From CAZLAJ01 sp964644605 (lineage in GTDB: Bacteria > Patescibacteriota > Microgenomatia > UBA1406 > GWC2-37-13), in assembly GCA_964644605.1 (NCBI GenBank), contig CAZXWS010000054.1, forward strand, positions 1 through 32,220: a DNA stretch of 32,220 nucleotides. Reading direction: 5' to 3'. Position numbers and translations under genes: made by a program. The notes beneath the pieces are model-generated. The model worked only from the letters and a program-made list of their open reading frames with translations, was not told the DNA's origin and made no database searches. Numbering within the stretch: position 1 is the first letter of the stretch; every line of letters starts with the position of its first letter. Positions 7,998-16,144 of this stretch are shown here, piece by piece.

Positions 7998-8032
7998 GTA
8001 AAGACGCCCCGCCATGGCGGGGGCGTCTCTAC
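7998..8032. repeat. GTAGAGACG-family palindrome, imperfect copy
   Basis: GTAAAGACGCCCCGCC ATGG CGGGGGCGTCTCTAC. It differs from the 4833 copy by one base in the left arm and one extra G. It lies between two convergent genes and could stop transcription in both directions. Confidence 0.75.
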
Positions 8033-8040
8033 ATTAATCC

Positions 8041-8523
8041 TTACCAACCCTTCCAATGGCCTTTACCCATCATACCCATACCTCTGCCACCCATAAGATA
8101 CTGCAACGGTATATTATTCTGTTTTGCCCAATTTTGTAAGTCCTGATGCTGTTGATCCATAGCTGCTTTACGCTGGTCTGGAGTCATAGTTTTGAAGTTT
8201 TGCATAGCAGATTGTCTATTTGCGATAAGTTCTTTATGTTTCGCAAGGATTAACTGTTTTTGAGCATCATTTATTTTTCCATCTTTAACCAACTGATCTA
8301 GGCGAGCTTCATACTGTGTTTCCATTTGTTTCATGCGGTCTGCTCTCTCTTGATCAAACACAGCTTTCACATCATCTTTATTTAGATGAAATTTATCAGC
8401 AATTTTTTGAATTAATGATGTATAGCCGTTTTGGACATCCTGTGCAACTGCTCCTTTTACGCCAAATGCACCAATTCCTACGATAGTCACAGCTGCTGCG
8501 GCGATTAATAATTTTTTACCCAT
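8041..8523 (-). CDS. Exported DUF2680-like protein
   Basis: A 160-residue exported protein. Signal peptide about 1-28 (LLIAAAAVTIVGIGAFGV...VAQ). The middle (IADKFHLNKDDVKAVFDQ, later LVKDGKINDAQKQLILAKHKEL) matches the helical pattern of DUF2680/YckD-type proteins. The C-terminus is Gly/Met-rich (GGRGMGMMGKGHW). One of the few genes here with a full Shine-Dalgarno (AAAGGAGGTGG at 8529-8539, 5 bp before the ATG), so high expression is likely. The role is unknown; an extracytoplasmic stress or metal role is only suggested by the Met/His tail. Confidence 0.8.
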   Translation of the reverse strand: MGKKLLIAAAAVTIVGIGAFGVKGAVAQDVQNGYTSLIQKIADKFHLNKDDVKAVFDQERADRMKQMETQYEARLDQLVKDGKINDAQKQLILAKHKELIANRQSAMQNFKTMTPDQRKAAMDQQHQDLQNWAKQNNIPLQYLMGGRGMGMMGKGHWKGW

Positions 8524-8528
8524 TTATT

Positions 8529-8539
8529 CCACCTCCTTT
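8529..8539 (-). promoter_or_regulatory. Strong Shine-Dalgarno for the DUF2680-like gene
   Basis: Minus strand AAAGGAGGTGG, 5 bp before ATG 8523. It fixes the start and contrasts with the many neighbouring genes that lack any Shine-Dalgarno. Confidence 0.85.
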
Positions 8540-8582
8540 CATGGAATTGATTCTAACGCATGGTCCTGAAATTCGCCTGAAA

Positions 8583-8634
8583 TTACACCTCCGGGGTGGG
8601 ATGGAGCGTAGGGACGAGCTGCCTGGACCTATTA
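8583..8634. repeat. TTACACCTCCGGGGTGG repeat, copy 1
   Basis: A 27-bp sequence (8583-8609) is identical to 32152-32178. A second shared part, GACCTATTA (8626-8634), recurs at 32195-32203; the stretch between differs. The tail contains the TAA stop of the CDF gene. Confidence 0.75.
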
Positions 8635-10002
8635 TTTGTCAGACAGAGGTTCTGTATGTATGAGAACTTTTTTAATAGAAGGATCGGCTTGGCGAATGAG
8701 ATACTCAAGCCTACTGGCTGTCGTATGAACATCTTCTAATTTTTCCGTATCTGAAAAAATTACATGCATACTCACAAAAAAATGCCCGTCAATTTTACGT
8801 ATTTGCAGCTTGTGATATTCTCGCACAGTATTTATTGATGTAATAACTGTGTTAATTTTCTCTTCAATATCTTTTTTAACATCCACACTCGCTTCTTCAC
8901 CATCAATCATAGTCTTGTACAAGGGTTCTATGTGCACTGACACTTCAAAGTCAACCCCCAACTCCTTTTTTATCTTGTTCTCAAGCTTCGTGGACACCGC
9001 ATGCGCTTCTTTAAAAGTTGCATGTGAATCGACTTCCAGATCAAAACTTACAAACCGCTTACCGCTATGATTGTGTACTGCAATGTCGTGGACTGAGTGA
9101 CCCTGCGCATGCGCAATAATTTGGATTTTCTCAACAATTGTTTCTGTGGTAAGTGCCAAAGGAACAACTTCAATAGTAATATCCGCTTCTGAAATTTTTT
9201 TATGAATCTTCTCTCCAATCCTTTGTTGAATCGCGCGCACTGTTTCCAATGGAAGATTGCGTGCAACTGAAATTTCCATATCCACAAACACAGTGGGGCC
9301 TACAGGACGCACCCTAAGCTGCGGCACTGCCACAACACCCTCCACTTTTTGCGTAAGCTGCATAATCTCATCCTGTAATCCCAGTGGCGCCGCGTCAACA
9401 AGCACATCTATGGTGCGTTTTCCCAAACTGTAAGCCGCATGCAGAACAAACAGTGAAACACCAAGCGCCGCAATCGCATCAGCTCTGGCTATGCCAAAAT
9501 ACGAAAAAATTAAACCGATAATAACTACCGCAGAGCTTAAAATATCAGAACTAAAATGAAGTGCATCCGCCTCAAGTGCCTGACTGTTTGTTTCTTTCGC
9601 CACTTTCTTTAAAGCACGTGATCGTGAGAAATCAACTGCGATAGAAATAAACATCACGGCAAATGCATACCATGTCACCTCAACCTCGGTTTTGTTTTCA
9701 AATAAGCGTTTGCCCGCTTCATAAATAATCCAAAAACTGGTGAGGAATAGTAGCCCTGTTTCAATAAGAGCTGAAACGCTTTCTACTTTCCCGTGTCCAT
9801 ACGGATGAGTTTTATCAGCGGGTTTATCACCTACTTTCACTGCAAAATAGGTAAGTACAGCTGCTCCTAAATCGAGTAGAGAATGTGCCGCTTCAGATAA
9901 TATACCCATACTACCGGTCATAATCCCGACAACTAATTTTATGAGAGTCAATAAAATACTTGCAATTACTGAACTAAGCGCAGCGCTGCTTTTGTTATTC
10001 AT
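8632..10002 (-). CDS. Zinc-type cation diffusion facilitator with extended cytoplasmic part
   Basis: Proton-coupled exporter of Zn2+ or a similar ion. Six membrane helices occupy about residues 1-200, followed by about 250 residues of cytoplasmic alpha/beta domain, longer than the usual single ~90-residue dimerisation domain; three similar units appear (starting near PQLRVRPVGPT, HDIAVHNHSGK and HKLQIRKIDGH). The transport site reads HSLLD in helix 2 and HFSSD in helix 5, i.e. HxxxD twice; FieF/YiiP has Asp at the first position, and His there is associated with preference for Zn over Cd. ATG 10002 is preferred over the TTG at 10011. It lies 9 bp after the upstream gene, so they are co-transcribed. 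Confidence 0.9.
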   Translation of the reverse strand: MNNKSSAALSSVIASILLTLIKLVVGIMTGSMGILSEAAHSLLDLGAAVLTYFAVKVGDKPADKTHPYGHGKVESVSALIETGLLFLTSFWIIYEAGKRLFENKTEVEVTWYAFAVMFISIAVDFSRSRALKKVAKETNSQALEADALHFSSDILSSAVVIIGLIFSYFGIARADAIAALGVSLFVLHAAYSLGKRTIDVLVDAAPLGLQDEIMQLTQKVEGVVAVPQLRVRPVGPTVFVDMEISVARNLPLETVRAIQQRIGEKIHKKISEADITIEVVPLALTTETIVEKIQIIAHAQGHSVHDIAVHNHSGKRFVSFDLEVDSHATFKEAHAVSTKLENKIKKELGVDFEVSVHIEPLYKTMIDGEEASVDVKKDIEEKINTVITSINTVREYHKLQIRKIDGHFFVSMHVIFSDTEKLEDVHTTASRLEYLIRQADPSIKKVLIHTEPLSDK

Positions 10003-10011
10003 AATCAACAA

Positions 10012-10572
10012 CTAAATCTTTATAAACGATGATGCGGTGAGAATCAAAAATATACCAATACCGTTTAGTATAAATGAAAGAAGTATGAATTTATTTGTTT
10101 TCATCTCAGAAATGCCGATCAGACTGATGCCCAGCTCATCGGGTAGCGGTGATGCTAAAATAAGTGCACCCATGATTGGTAATGTCCAGCTGAAATATTT
10201 GGTTTTTAACAAGTTGGCTATCCTATCATCACCCAAAAACTCAAAAAAGTGTTTAATTTCATCAACTATTCCTCTGTTTTTTATGTAATGGAAAATAAAT
10301 AAGTCACCGATTACCGAACCTAAGGTAGCAATGAGTCCCACATATAAATGCGGTACCTGTTCACCAATAATCAAGAGTACCACCGTTGCTATTGAAACCG
10401 TAAATGTAGAGACCATGAGCATGCCTGCAATAAACGCACCAAGATACTCCAATTTTCCTAAATGCAAAATATAGGTATGGACAGTTTCTGATTTAAATAA
10501 AAAGTAAGAAGCGATTAAGCTGAGAATAAAAAATGTTAGGTTTTTGTATTCGTAGTCTTTCCAGAATTGCAT
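10012..10572 (-). CDS. Small multi-pass membrane protein, possibly DedA/VTT-like
   Basis: A 186-residue protein with about five hydrophobic helices. A conserved-looking loop, ILASPLPDELGISLIG (about 137-152), resembles the Pro-containing re-entrant loop of VTT/DedA proteins, but the match is weak and the protein is short. It is the first gene of a two-gene unit with the zinc exporter, so a linked role in ion homeostasis is possible. TATAAT lies 6 bp before ATG 10572, which implies a leaderless mRNA. Confidence 0.65.
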   Translation of the reverse strand: MQFWKDYEYKNLTFFILSLIASYFLFKSETVHTYILHLGKLEYLGAFIAGMLMVSTFTVSIATVVLLIIGEQVPHLYVGLIATLGSVIGDLFIFHYIKNRGIVDEIKHFFEFLGDDRIANLLKTKYFSWTLPIMGALILASPLPDELGISLIGISEMKTNKFILLSFILNGIGIFLILTASSFIKI

Positions 10573-10578
10573 ATTTTT

Positions 10579-10584
10579 ATTATA
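10579..10584 (-). promoter_or_regulatory. -10 box of the membrane protein-CDF unit
   Basis: Minus-strand TATAAT with 6 bp to ATG 10572. The region where a -35 would lie is inside the palindrome 10587-10615. Confidence 0.55.
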
Positions 10585-10586
10585 AC

Positions 10587-10615
10587 GTAGAGACGACCCG
10601 GCGGGTCGTCTCTAC
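10587..10615. repeat. Perfect 29-bp palindrome, GTAGAGACG family
   Basis: GTAGAGACGACCCG, one base, then its exact reverse complement. The ends match the 4833 copy while the core changes on both arms together. It supplies the TAG stop of the minus-strand gene ending at 10612 and adjoins the -10 of the next one. Confidence 0.85.
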
Positions 10616-11133
10616 AAAACCCTGCTGTCATACGCCCAATGCAACAATGCCTGCCGCTGTACGCGTCGGCACTCGAAATCTCCCTTTATACAATGCTTTT
10701 GAATTTGCGCGATGTGTCGCTTCATCAAACGCCATCGCCGGATTTGCCGCGCATCTTCTTCGGGCAAACGTCGACCCATAAAATAACGGCAGTACCACTG
10801 AAACCAGCCTCGCGGATCTTCATAATAAATCCAACCATTTTTCCGCCACACAGATAACGGTTGGCTTGCATTTACTTTAAAAAAATTCAGATCCGAATCG
10901 TGTTTGTCATGGCAGAGTTTGGCATGGATGAACCAGTTAGCGGGAAACTCATCACGGCAATCAGTCATATACTTGCCGCCAAATACACCCAAGGTAAGCA
11001 TTTCTTTCGGTATTAATTCCGGTTTAAATAACGGATCAAAGTTTTTTCCCTGTGGTTCAGTAAGGATATATTTATATCCGTGTTGCATGAGATCATTCAC
11101 TACTATAATTGGTGAACTTCGCATAATACACAT
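10612..11133 (-). CDS. Conserved protein of unknown function, Trp/Cys/Arg-rich
   Basis: A 173-residue soluble protein. I recognise the type as a conserved unknown seen in CPR and other bacteria but know no name. Notable sequences: LGVFGGKYMTDCRDEFP (47-63), WFIHAKLCHDKHD (67-79), GWFQWYCRYFMGRRLPEEDARQIRRW (about 109-134) and CRRVQRQALLHWAYDSR near the end. The basic C-terminal half could bind nucleic acid, but this is a guess. A second ATG at 11124 is an alternative start. Its stop codon is inside the palindrome 10587-10615. Confidence 0.75.
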   Translation of the reverse strand: MCIMRSSPIIVVNDLMQHGYKYILTEPQGKNFDPLFKPELIPKEMLTLGVFGGKYMTDCRDEFPANWFIHAKLCHDKHDSDLNFFKVNASQPLSVWRKNGWIYYEDPRGWFQWYCRYFMGRRLPEEDARQIRRWRLMKRHIAQIQKHCIKGDFECRRVQRQALLHWAYDSRVL

Positions 11134-11210
11134 ATAATTTTTAATGTATAAAATACCTGATTTTATTCATCATAGAAATGATATATCCTACAAAAAGATA
11201 TACTCAGATG

Positions 11211-11216
11211 TATAAT
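11211..11216 (+). promoter_or_regulatory. -10 box upstream of mscL
   Basis: TATAAT, 31 bp before ATG 11248; no clear -35 and no Shine-Dalgarno in the leader. Confidence 0.4.
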
Positions 11217-11247
11217 AAAGGCACATTATTATTTATTAAATAATACT

Positions 11248-11661
11248 ATGTTTAAAGGATTTAGAGACTTTATACTACGGGGAAATGTGATTGACTTAGC
11301 AGTTGCTGTGGTTATCGGAGGTGCATTTAACACGATTGTAACTGCACTGGTTAAGGATGTTATCACACCCCTTATCGCAGCAATCGGCGGAAAACCTGAT
11401 TTTTCAGGGATTTATTTTACTGTCAATAATAGTCGGTTTATGGTCGGTGATTTTCTAAATGCTGTCTTATCATTTATGATCGTTGCTTCTGTTATTTATT
11501 TCTTCGTAGTTATGCCTATGAACCGAATAATGGCACGCATCAAAAGCGGTGAAAAAGTAGACCCATCTGAGAAAACCTGTCCCGAGTGTCTGAGCTTGAT
11601 TCCTGTGAAAGCACACCGTTGTAAATTCTGCACAGCGGAGTTGAAAATGGGGAAGAAATAA
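11248..11661 (+). CDS. mscL: Large-conductance mechanosensitive channel MscL with C-terminal zinc ribbon
   Basis: Pore that opens under membrane tension to release solutes on osmotic downshock. The family signature is at the N-terminus (FRDFILRGNVIDLAVAVVIGGAFNTIV, about 5-31), with helix 1 at about 15-45 and helix 2 at about 68-90. The usual helical cytoplasmic end is replaced by a short linker and a four-Cys knuckle, CPEC at 111-114 and CKFC at 125-128, expected to bind Zn2+. Length 137 is normal for the family. Confidence 0.95.
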   Translation: MFKGFRDFILRGNVIDLAVAVVIGGAFNTIVTALVKDVITPLIAAIGGKPDFSGIYFTVNNSRFMVGDFLNAVLSFMIVASVIYFFVVMPMNRIMARIKSGEKVDPSEKTCPECLSLIPVKAHRCKFCTAELKMGKK

Positions 11662-11691
11662 AAACATCGATTAACGGCGAACGTTTTAGCA

Positions 11692-11737
11692 GCTCGTATG
11701 GTTTTACGTATGACGTCCTACGAATAACGATACGAGC
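11692..11737. repeat. CTCGTAT...ATACGAG inverted repeat
   Basis: GCTCGTAT at 11692-11699 and ATACGAGC at 11730-11737. The same type of unit, followed by CGAG and CCCTTAG or CCCTTTG, is near 23552-23584 and 29830-29845, each close to a GGAACGG-family repeat. Confidence 0.55.
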
Positions 11738-11771
11738 AACGAGAACGTAAGCCCTTAGACTTTCTATTCAT

Positions 11772-11829
11772 GTACGGAACGGTCGCGCTGTGCCCCGTCT
11801 AGCGTAACGATGTGGGGACCGTTCCCTAC
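11772..11829. repeat. GGAACGG-family repeat with GC-rich loop
   Basis: Arms GTACGGAACGGTC (11772-11784) and GACCGTTCCCTAC (11817-11829); the centre contains GTGCCCCGTCTAG. It lies in the 230-bp gap between mscL and the arginase gene; the rest of that gap is AT-rich, with short ATACTAA-type repeats. Confidence 0.75.
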
Positions 11830-11876
11830 TCAATGCTGGATACTAAATACTGAATACTAGATACTAATAAATCTGC

Positions 11877-11882
11877 TACAAT
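11877..11882 (+). promoter_or_regulatory. -10 box of the arginase-family gene
   Basis: TACAAT with 9 bp to ATG 11892 and no Shine-Dalgarno between; a very short or absent leader is expected. Confidence 0.45.
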
Positions 11883-11891
11883 AAACTCCTT

Positions 11892-12830
11892 ATGTCAGTG
11901 AAAATAATCAATGCCTGCTCGAATTTGGGGTATGCTAATAACCCTGTTGCCACTTTCCCGCAATACTTGAAAGAACATGGCCTTTTTCAAATGTTTGAAA
12001 CTCTCAATATTCCCTATGAAGAAGTTACGACAGTGAAAGCTTCTGAAGTAAACAAAAATGTTTTCACTGATACACATGCTAAGTTTAAAAAAAATATTGT
12101 TACCTTCAGTAAAGAGCTCGCTTCTCATATCGAAAAACAAATCAATTATCAACACGACATCTCGCTTACCATCGGCGGAGATCATAGTGTTGCAATCGGA
12201 AGTATCTACGGGTTACTGCGTAAACGAAAAAAAATAGGAGTGTTGTGGATTGATGCACACACTGATATTCATACTACAGAAACTACTGAAACCGGCTGGG
12301 TCTATGGCATGCCTACTGCATTAATTCTTGGACATGGCGATATGGAGCTCGTAAATATAAATCACAAAAATATTCCGCATGTACTGCCGAAAAACCTCTG
12401 CATTTTTGGCGCGCAGTACATAGATAAGGATGAATATGTAAATATAAATAGATTTAAAACCAACCTTATCTCAATGGACGATATTATTGAAAACGGATTA
12501 AAAAAATCTCTTGATAAAGCGATTGATATTATTACCGACGGGACAGAATACGTTCATATTAGTTTAGACTTGGATGCGATTGATGATCCCTTAAACCCTG
12601 GCATTACTGAGCATTACAACGGACAATTTACTTACAGGGAAATAAAGTATATTTGTAAACGGCTCGGCAAAGAAGGGATTGTTAACTCTATAGATATTGT
12701 GGAAGGCGATCCTTCCAAAGACATTGACGGTAAAACAGCTCGCCTTACCCTCGAACTTATTGCGGCTCTGCTTGGCAAAAACTACTCCGAATACGACGCC
12801 ACTTATCTTCGCGAAAATCATGTTCTTTAA
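11892..12830 (+). CDS. Arginase/agmatinase-family ureohydrolase
   Basis: Mn-dependent hydrolase that releases urea from a guanidino compound (arginine, agmatine or similar). The binuclear Mn ligands are intact: H98 (GGDHSVA), D121, H123 and D125 (DAHTDIH), D226 and D228 (SLDLDAIDDP); E271 (DIVEGDP) is the conserved late Glu. Length 312 is normal. The region after DLDAIDD (PLNPGITE) is closer to arginase than to agmatinase in my reading, but substrate cannot be fixed. No ornithine or polyamine gene is nearby. Single gene, with its own -10 at 11877. Confidence 0.9.
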   Translation: MSVKIINACSNLGYANNPVATFPQYLKEHGLFQMFETLNIPYEEVTTVKASEVNKNVFTDTHAKFKKNIVTFSKELASHIEKQINYQHDISLTIGGDHSVAIGSIYGLLRKRKKIGVLWIDAHTDIHTTETTETGWVYGMPTALILGHGDMELVNINHKNIPHVLPKNLCIFGAQYIDKDEYVNINRFKTNLISMDDIIENGLKKSLDKAIDIITDGTEYVHISLDLDAIDDPLNPGITEHYNGQFTYREIKYICKRLGKEGIVNSIDIVEGDPSKDIDGKTARLTLELIAALLGKNYSEYDATYLRENHVL

Positions 12831-12849
12831 ACAAGGATTAAATTAAACA

Positions 12850-12878
12850 TTGACAAGATATTAGTCGTTTACTAATAT
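12850..12878 (+). promoter_or_regulatory. Near-consensus promoter of the glycoside hydrolase gene, leaderless
   Basis: TTGACA at 12850-12855, a 17-bp spacer, TAATAT at 12873-12878, then 6 bp to ATG 12885. This is the best sigma-70-type promoter in the window and places the start of the mRNA at the start codon. Confidence 0.8.
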
Positions 12879-12884
12879 AAAAAC

Positions 12885-15800
12885 ATGTGTTGTAAAAAAA
12901 GACATTTTTATACGGCAATTTTTGTCTTCCTACTGGTGTCAGTTGTGATTGCCGCAATGATTTTATTCAGCAACTCTTCACAAAAAATCACTGTTAAATC
13001 AAAAGCTGATGAACCAATTAAAACATTTACTCTGGACAGTCTGTTCGCAAACTTTCCTGTAAACAGTATTGATACTATAAATATAGTTCCACGTGAAAAT
13101 AACTCATATCTAGAAATCGTCACAAAAGGAAAAGACTATTGGATACGTACTGTCCCTAACGACACATATTGGAGAACAGGACAACAATTTGATGAAGGTA
13201 GTTGGGATGATTTTGGAGGAATTAAAAATTCACCGGTAAATAATAACCAAAAAGTGACAAGTGCCGTCTTTGATGATTGGCAGATAATTACATATGGCAA
13301 TAAACAAAGTATAAGAAGAATTAGCGAAAAAAAGTTTAGAACACCGACTGCTCTCTATACTCTACCAACTGACTCAACAAAACAAATTCCAAATTCAACA
13401 AAAATCCCGCTGCCGACAGAAAACCTAGATGGAATGACAATATTTAAATATCCCTCAGGGTTTGGATCTTTATCTGGAAAAACAGCTATGACTGTATTTA
13501 AAGATAATAGATATTGGTGGACTGGAGATATTTACTCTGCATCAGGATTTACACTTACAGGAACATTGACATGCAATACTACTGCCGATACGGCTAACGA
13601 TAACTGCGTTAAGTTACCATACGGTAAAATTGATTCTGTCTCAACATTCTTTTACCAAAACCAAGCTACCAATGTGTATACCGTGGGTAATAAAGCGCTT
13701 ATCCAATTTCCTTATAATCAACCTCCAAAAGAAATAGCAATTGATGTAGGGACAAAAGTAACAGTCCAAAACTATACTAATATTGTGAACTCCATTAATC
13801 CTATGATGTATGGGTATGCCATTGGTTGGCCTTTCTTGCAGACAAATTATGATGATCGGTTTTCCTTAAGTACGTTTACAGACCAAAGATTTATTAAATC
13901 ATTAAATGACGAGATGGCAAAACCTTCATTTTTTTATTACCCTGGAGGTAGCTGGTCAGATATTTACCATTGGTACTGGGCAATTGGACCAAAAATTAAA
14001 CGTCAATTCCAAGTACTATTTGTCTCTCGCCAACCGCTCCCCACTACATTCGGAGTTACTGAGTTTGCGAAATTAATGGAACAGACTGGTCATGAAGGGA
14101 TGTGGGCACTGAATTATGGAAACTCTACAGAAGGTGAAATAAAGGCTTTAGCGGAATTTATGCTTGCACCTGTTCCTACAAACCCTCCTATGCCTCCCTG
14201 TCCAGCCCCTATCTCCTGCTGGGGTACAGAGGATTGGCGAGTAAGACATGCCTCAACCACTCAATCAGAAATAACACCACTCACGATTCCGACTAATGAA
14301 CCATATAAGACAATGTTTTCTACATTTAAAATAAATCTAGAACCTGGAGATAACACATCAACTTCATTTTCTCCTGATTATGTAAGGTACCTTCGATCAA
14401 AATATGATGGAGAAAATGGTATTAATACGAGTTTCGAATTTTTAAAAGATGAAGACCCAATCAGCGGGTATGGCTTTTTGTACAATCAGGTCCCTGGTGC
14501 TCCCACACCTATCATAAAAGATGTAAGCCGGTATAAACCTCGTATTACACCTTTGCCCAACGGAAAAAAATTATCCCAAAACGTAATTAATGTATATGAA
14601 GATAAGAAAGAGATGATACGAATCGGTTCGCTGAATAAGGAAGAAGATGGAGAATGGATGATAATTGATAAGATAAATTTCACCACGGGAGAGATAACAG
14701 TTCGAAGGTCAAAACCCCAAAAATCCTTTCCTGCAGGAAGTGCTATTACGACGTATGAATATCAAATTGATAGGATATCACAGGACCCCAATTATGCCGG
14801 TTACTTTGCTTGGTTACGTGCTCAACCTGGATATGGAGAACACCCAGAACCGTATAAATTGAAATATTTTCAACTAGCAAATGAGCCTTATTACATGGGA
14901 CAGTACAATGAACAGACAGCGAGTGGTTGTCCTCCATGGCATGTTTGTAGCCCGGGAAAAAACAACGTGGCGAACTATTTCACTTGGTATCAGAAGACTC
15001 GTAAAATTCTTAAAGATGTAAATCCTGATGTTCGTGTAGGAATTAATGTATTTGGTGGAAATGGATTTAACGGACAAGCCGCTCAGATAGCGCAGTCTTT
15101 TAGTGATGCTGGAGACTGGAACCGTTACTTGTTTGATAGGCTTGTAGCACCCCAAAGGGACGCTAAGAGTACTATACAGAATATGGAGCAATGGAAAACA
15201 AATGGGGTGGAGTTCATTGCGCCTCATGATTATTATACCTTTCAATGGACTCAGCCACAGGTCCAATCTTCTGCTGAGTATTTCCAAAAGTCAAAAGTGG
15301 CAGACAGTTATGGAGGTATAACTTTTTTTGCGCAAAAAGTATTTAATGATATCTACTTTTTTGCTCGTATGTTTAATGGACAGATACCAAATGAACCTCC
15401 GACCTTAGAATTACCCACAAACATCGCCAAAAAATTGGGCGCTGAGATACTTATGACAGAATGGGGCATCAATTATCAAGAGCATTATATTGACTGGTGG
15501 CGTCAGTACGCCGGAGAAGGACCGCATCCAAATTTATCTGGAAGATGGGCGGATTCATTGGCAACTGCCGGTGTAATATCATCACTTTCAAAAATGCCCA
15601 ATGTGCATGGTGCGTGTTACTGGCATATATACACACCTGGAGTGTTAGGAGCAGTTAACAGTCGAGATGTGCAAGCTCCGTTTGACTACAACACTAAATA
15701 CACCAACTCAACTGATTTTATAAATAAAACTATTTACACAGAAACTGATCCTCAAAAAACGTGTATGTGGAGAACGTCTATATTCTTATCTCGCGAATTT

Positions 15801-16130
15801 ACAGGAGATATTATCAATACTACACAAACAGGTGGATACAAGATTGGAACAATCGGATCAAATGCAACAAATAATAGAGATACATACCCTCTTGAAGTAT
15901 CAACAGCACGTCAAAAAAATGGACAGACTAAACTCTTGATTGTTAATCGTTCACTTACACAGACTGCTTTTACACTCACCACGCCCAGTATTAGTAAGAC
16001 ATATACAATTAAAACAATGCTTTCAGACGATTATGATACGGTGGGGTGTAGAGAACAAAGCTCAGTTGTAACTGGTCCAGTAATTACAATACCGGGAGCC
16101 AGCATATCTATACTGACCCTTTCGCAATAA
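12885..16130 (+). CDS. Large exported clan GH-A-like glycoside hydrolase
   Basis: A 1081-residue protein, anchored or secreted through an N-terminal hydrophobic helix (about 10-30). The central part has the two hallmarks of a (beta/alpha)8 clan GH-A enzyme: FQLANEP with the likely acid/base E667, and LMTEWGINY with the likely nucleophile E859, 192 residues apart. The first ~440 residues look like beta-rich accessory modules, and the last ~100 (LEVSTARQKNGQTKLLIVNRS...) like the C-terminal beta-sandwich of GH39/GH44/GH51-type enzymes. The family and sugar cannot be fixed from sequence alone. It could trim host or community polysaccharide or act on the cell's own surface. Strong promoter directly upstream. 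Confidence 0.75.
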   Translation: MCCKKRHFYTAIFVFLLVSVVIAAMILFSNSSQKITVKSKADEPIKTFTLDSLFANFPVNSIDTINIVPRENNSYLEIVTKGKDYWIRTVPNDTYWRTGQQFDEGSWDDFGGIKNSPVNNNQKVTSAVFDDWQIITYGNKQSIRRISEKKFRTPTALYTLPTDSTKQIPNSTKIPLPTENLDGMTIFKYPSGFGSLSGKTAMTVFKDNRYWWTGDIYSASGFTLTGTLTCNTTADTANDNCVKLPYGKIDSVSTFFYQNQATNVYTVGNKALIQFPYNQPPKEIAIDVGTKVTVQNYTNIVNSINPMMYGYAIGWPFLQTNYDDRFSLSTFTDQRFIKSLNDEMAKPSFFYYPGGSWSDIYHWYWAIGPKIKRQFQVLFVSRQPLPTTFGVTEFAKLMEQTGHEGMWALNYGNSTEGEIKALAEFMLAPVPTNPPMPPCPAPISCWGTEDWRVRHASTTQSEITPLTIPTNEPYKTMFSTFKINLEPGDNTSTSFSPDYVRYLRSKYDGENGINTSFEFLKDEDPISGYGFLYNQVPGAPTPIIKDVSRYKPRITPLPNGKKLSQNVINVYEDKKEMIRIGSLNKEEDGEWMIIDKINFTTGEITVRRSKPQKSFPAGSAITTYEYQIDRISQDPNYAGYFAWLRAQPGYGEHPEPYKLKYFQLANEPYYMGQYNEQTASGCPPWHVCSPGKNNVANYFTWYQKTRKILKDVNPDVRVGINVFGGNGFNGQAAQIAQSFSDAGDWNRYLFDRLVAPQRDAKSTIQNMEQWKTNGVEFIAPHDYYTFQWTQPQVQSSAEYFQKSKVADSYGGITFFAQKVFNDIYFFARMFNGQIPNEPPTLELPTNIAKKLGAEILMTEWGINYQEHYIDWWRQYAGEGPHPNLSGRWADSLATAGVISSLSKMPNVHGACYWHIYTPGVLGAVNSRDVQAPFDYNTKYTNSTDFINKTIYTETDPQKTCMWRTSIFLSREFTGDIINTTQTGGYKIGTIGSNATNNRDTYPLEVSTARQKNGQTKLLIVNRSLTQTAFTLTTPSISKTYTIKTMLSDDYDTVGCREQSSVVTGPVITIPGASISILTLSQ

Positions 16131-16144
16131 ATAAAAAAACAGTC

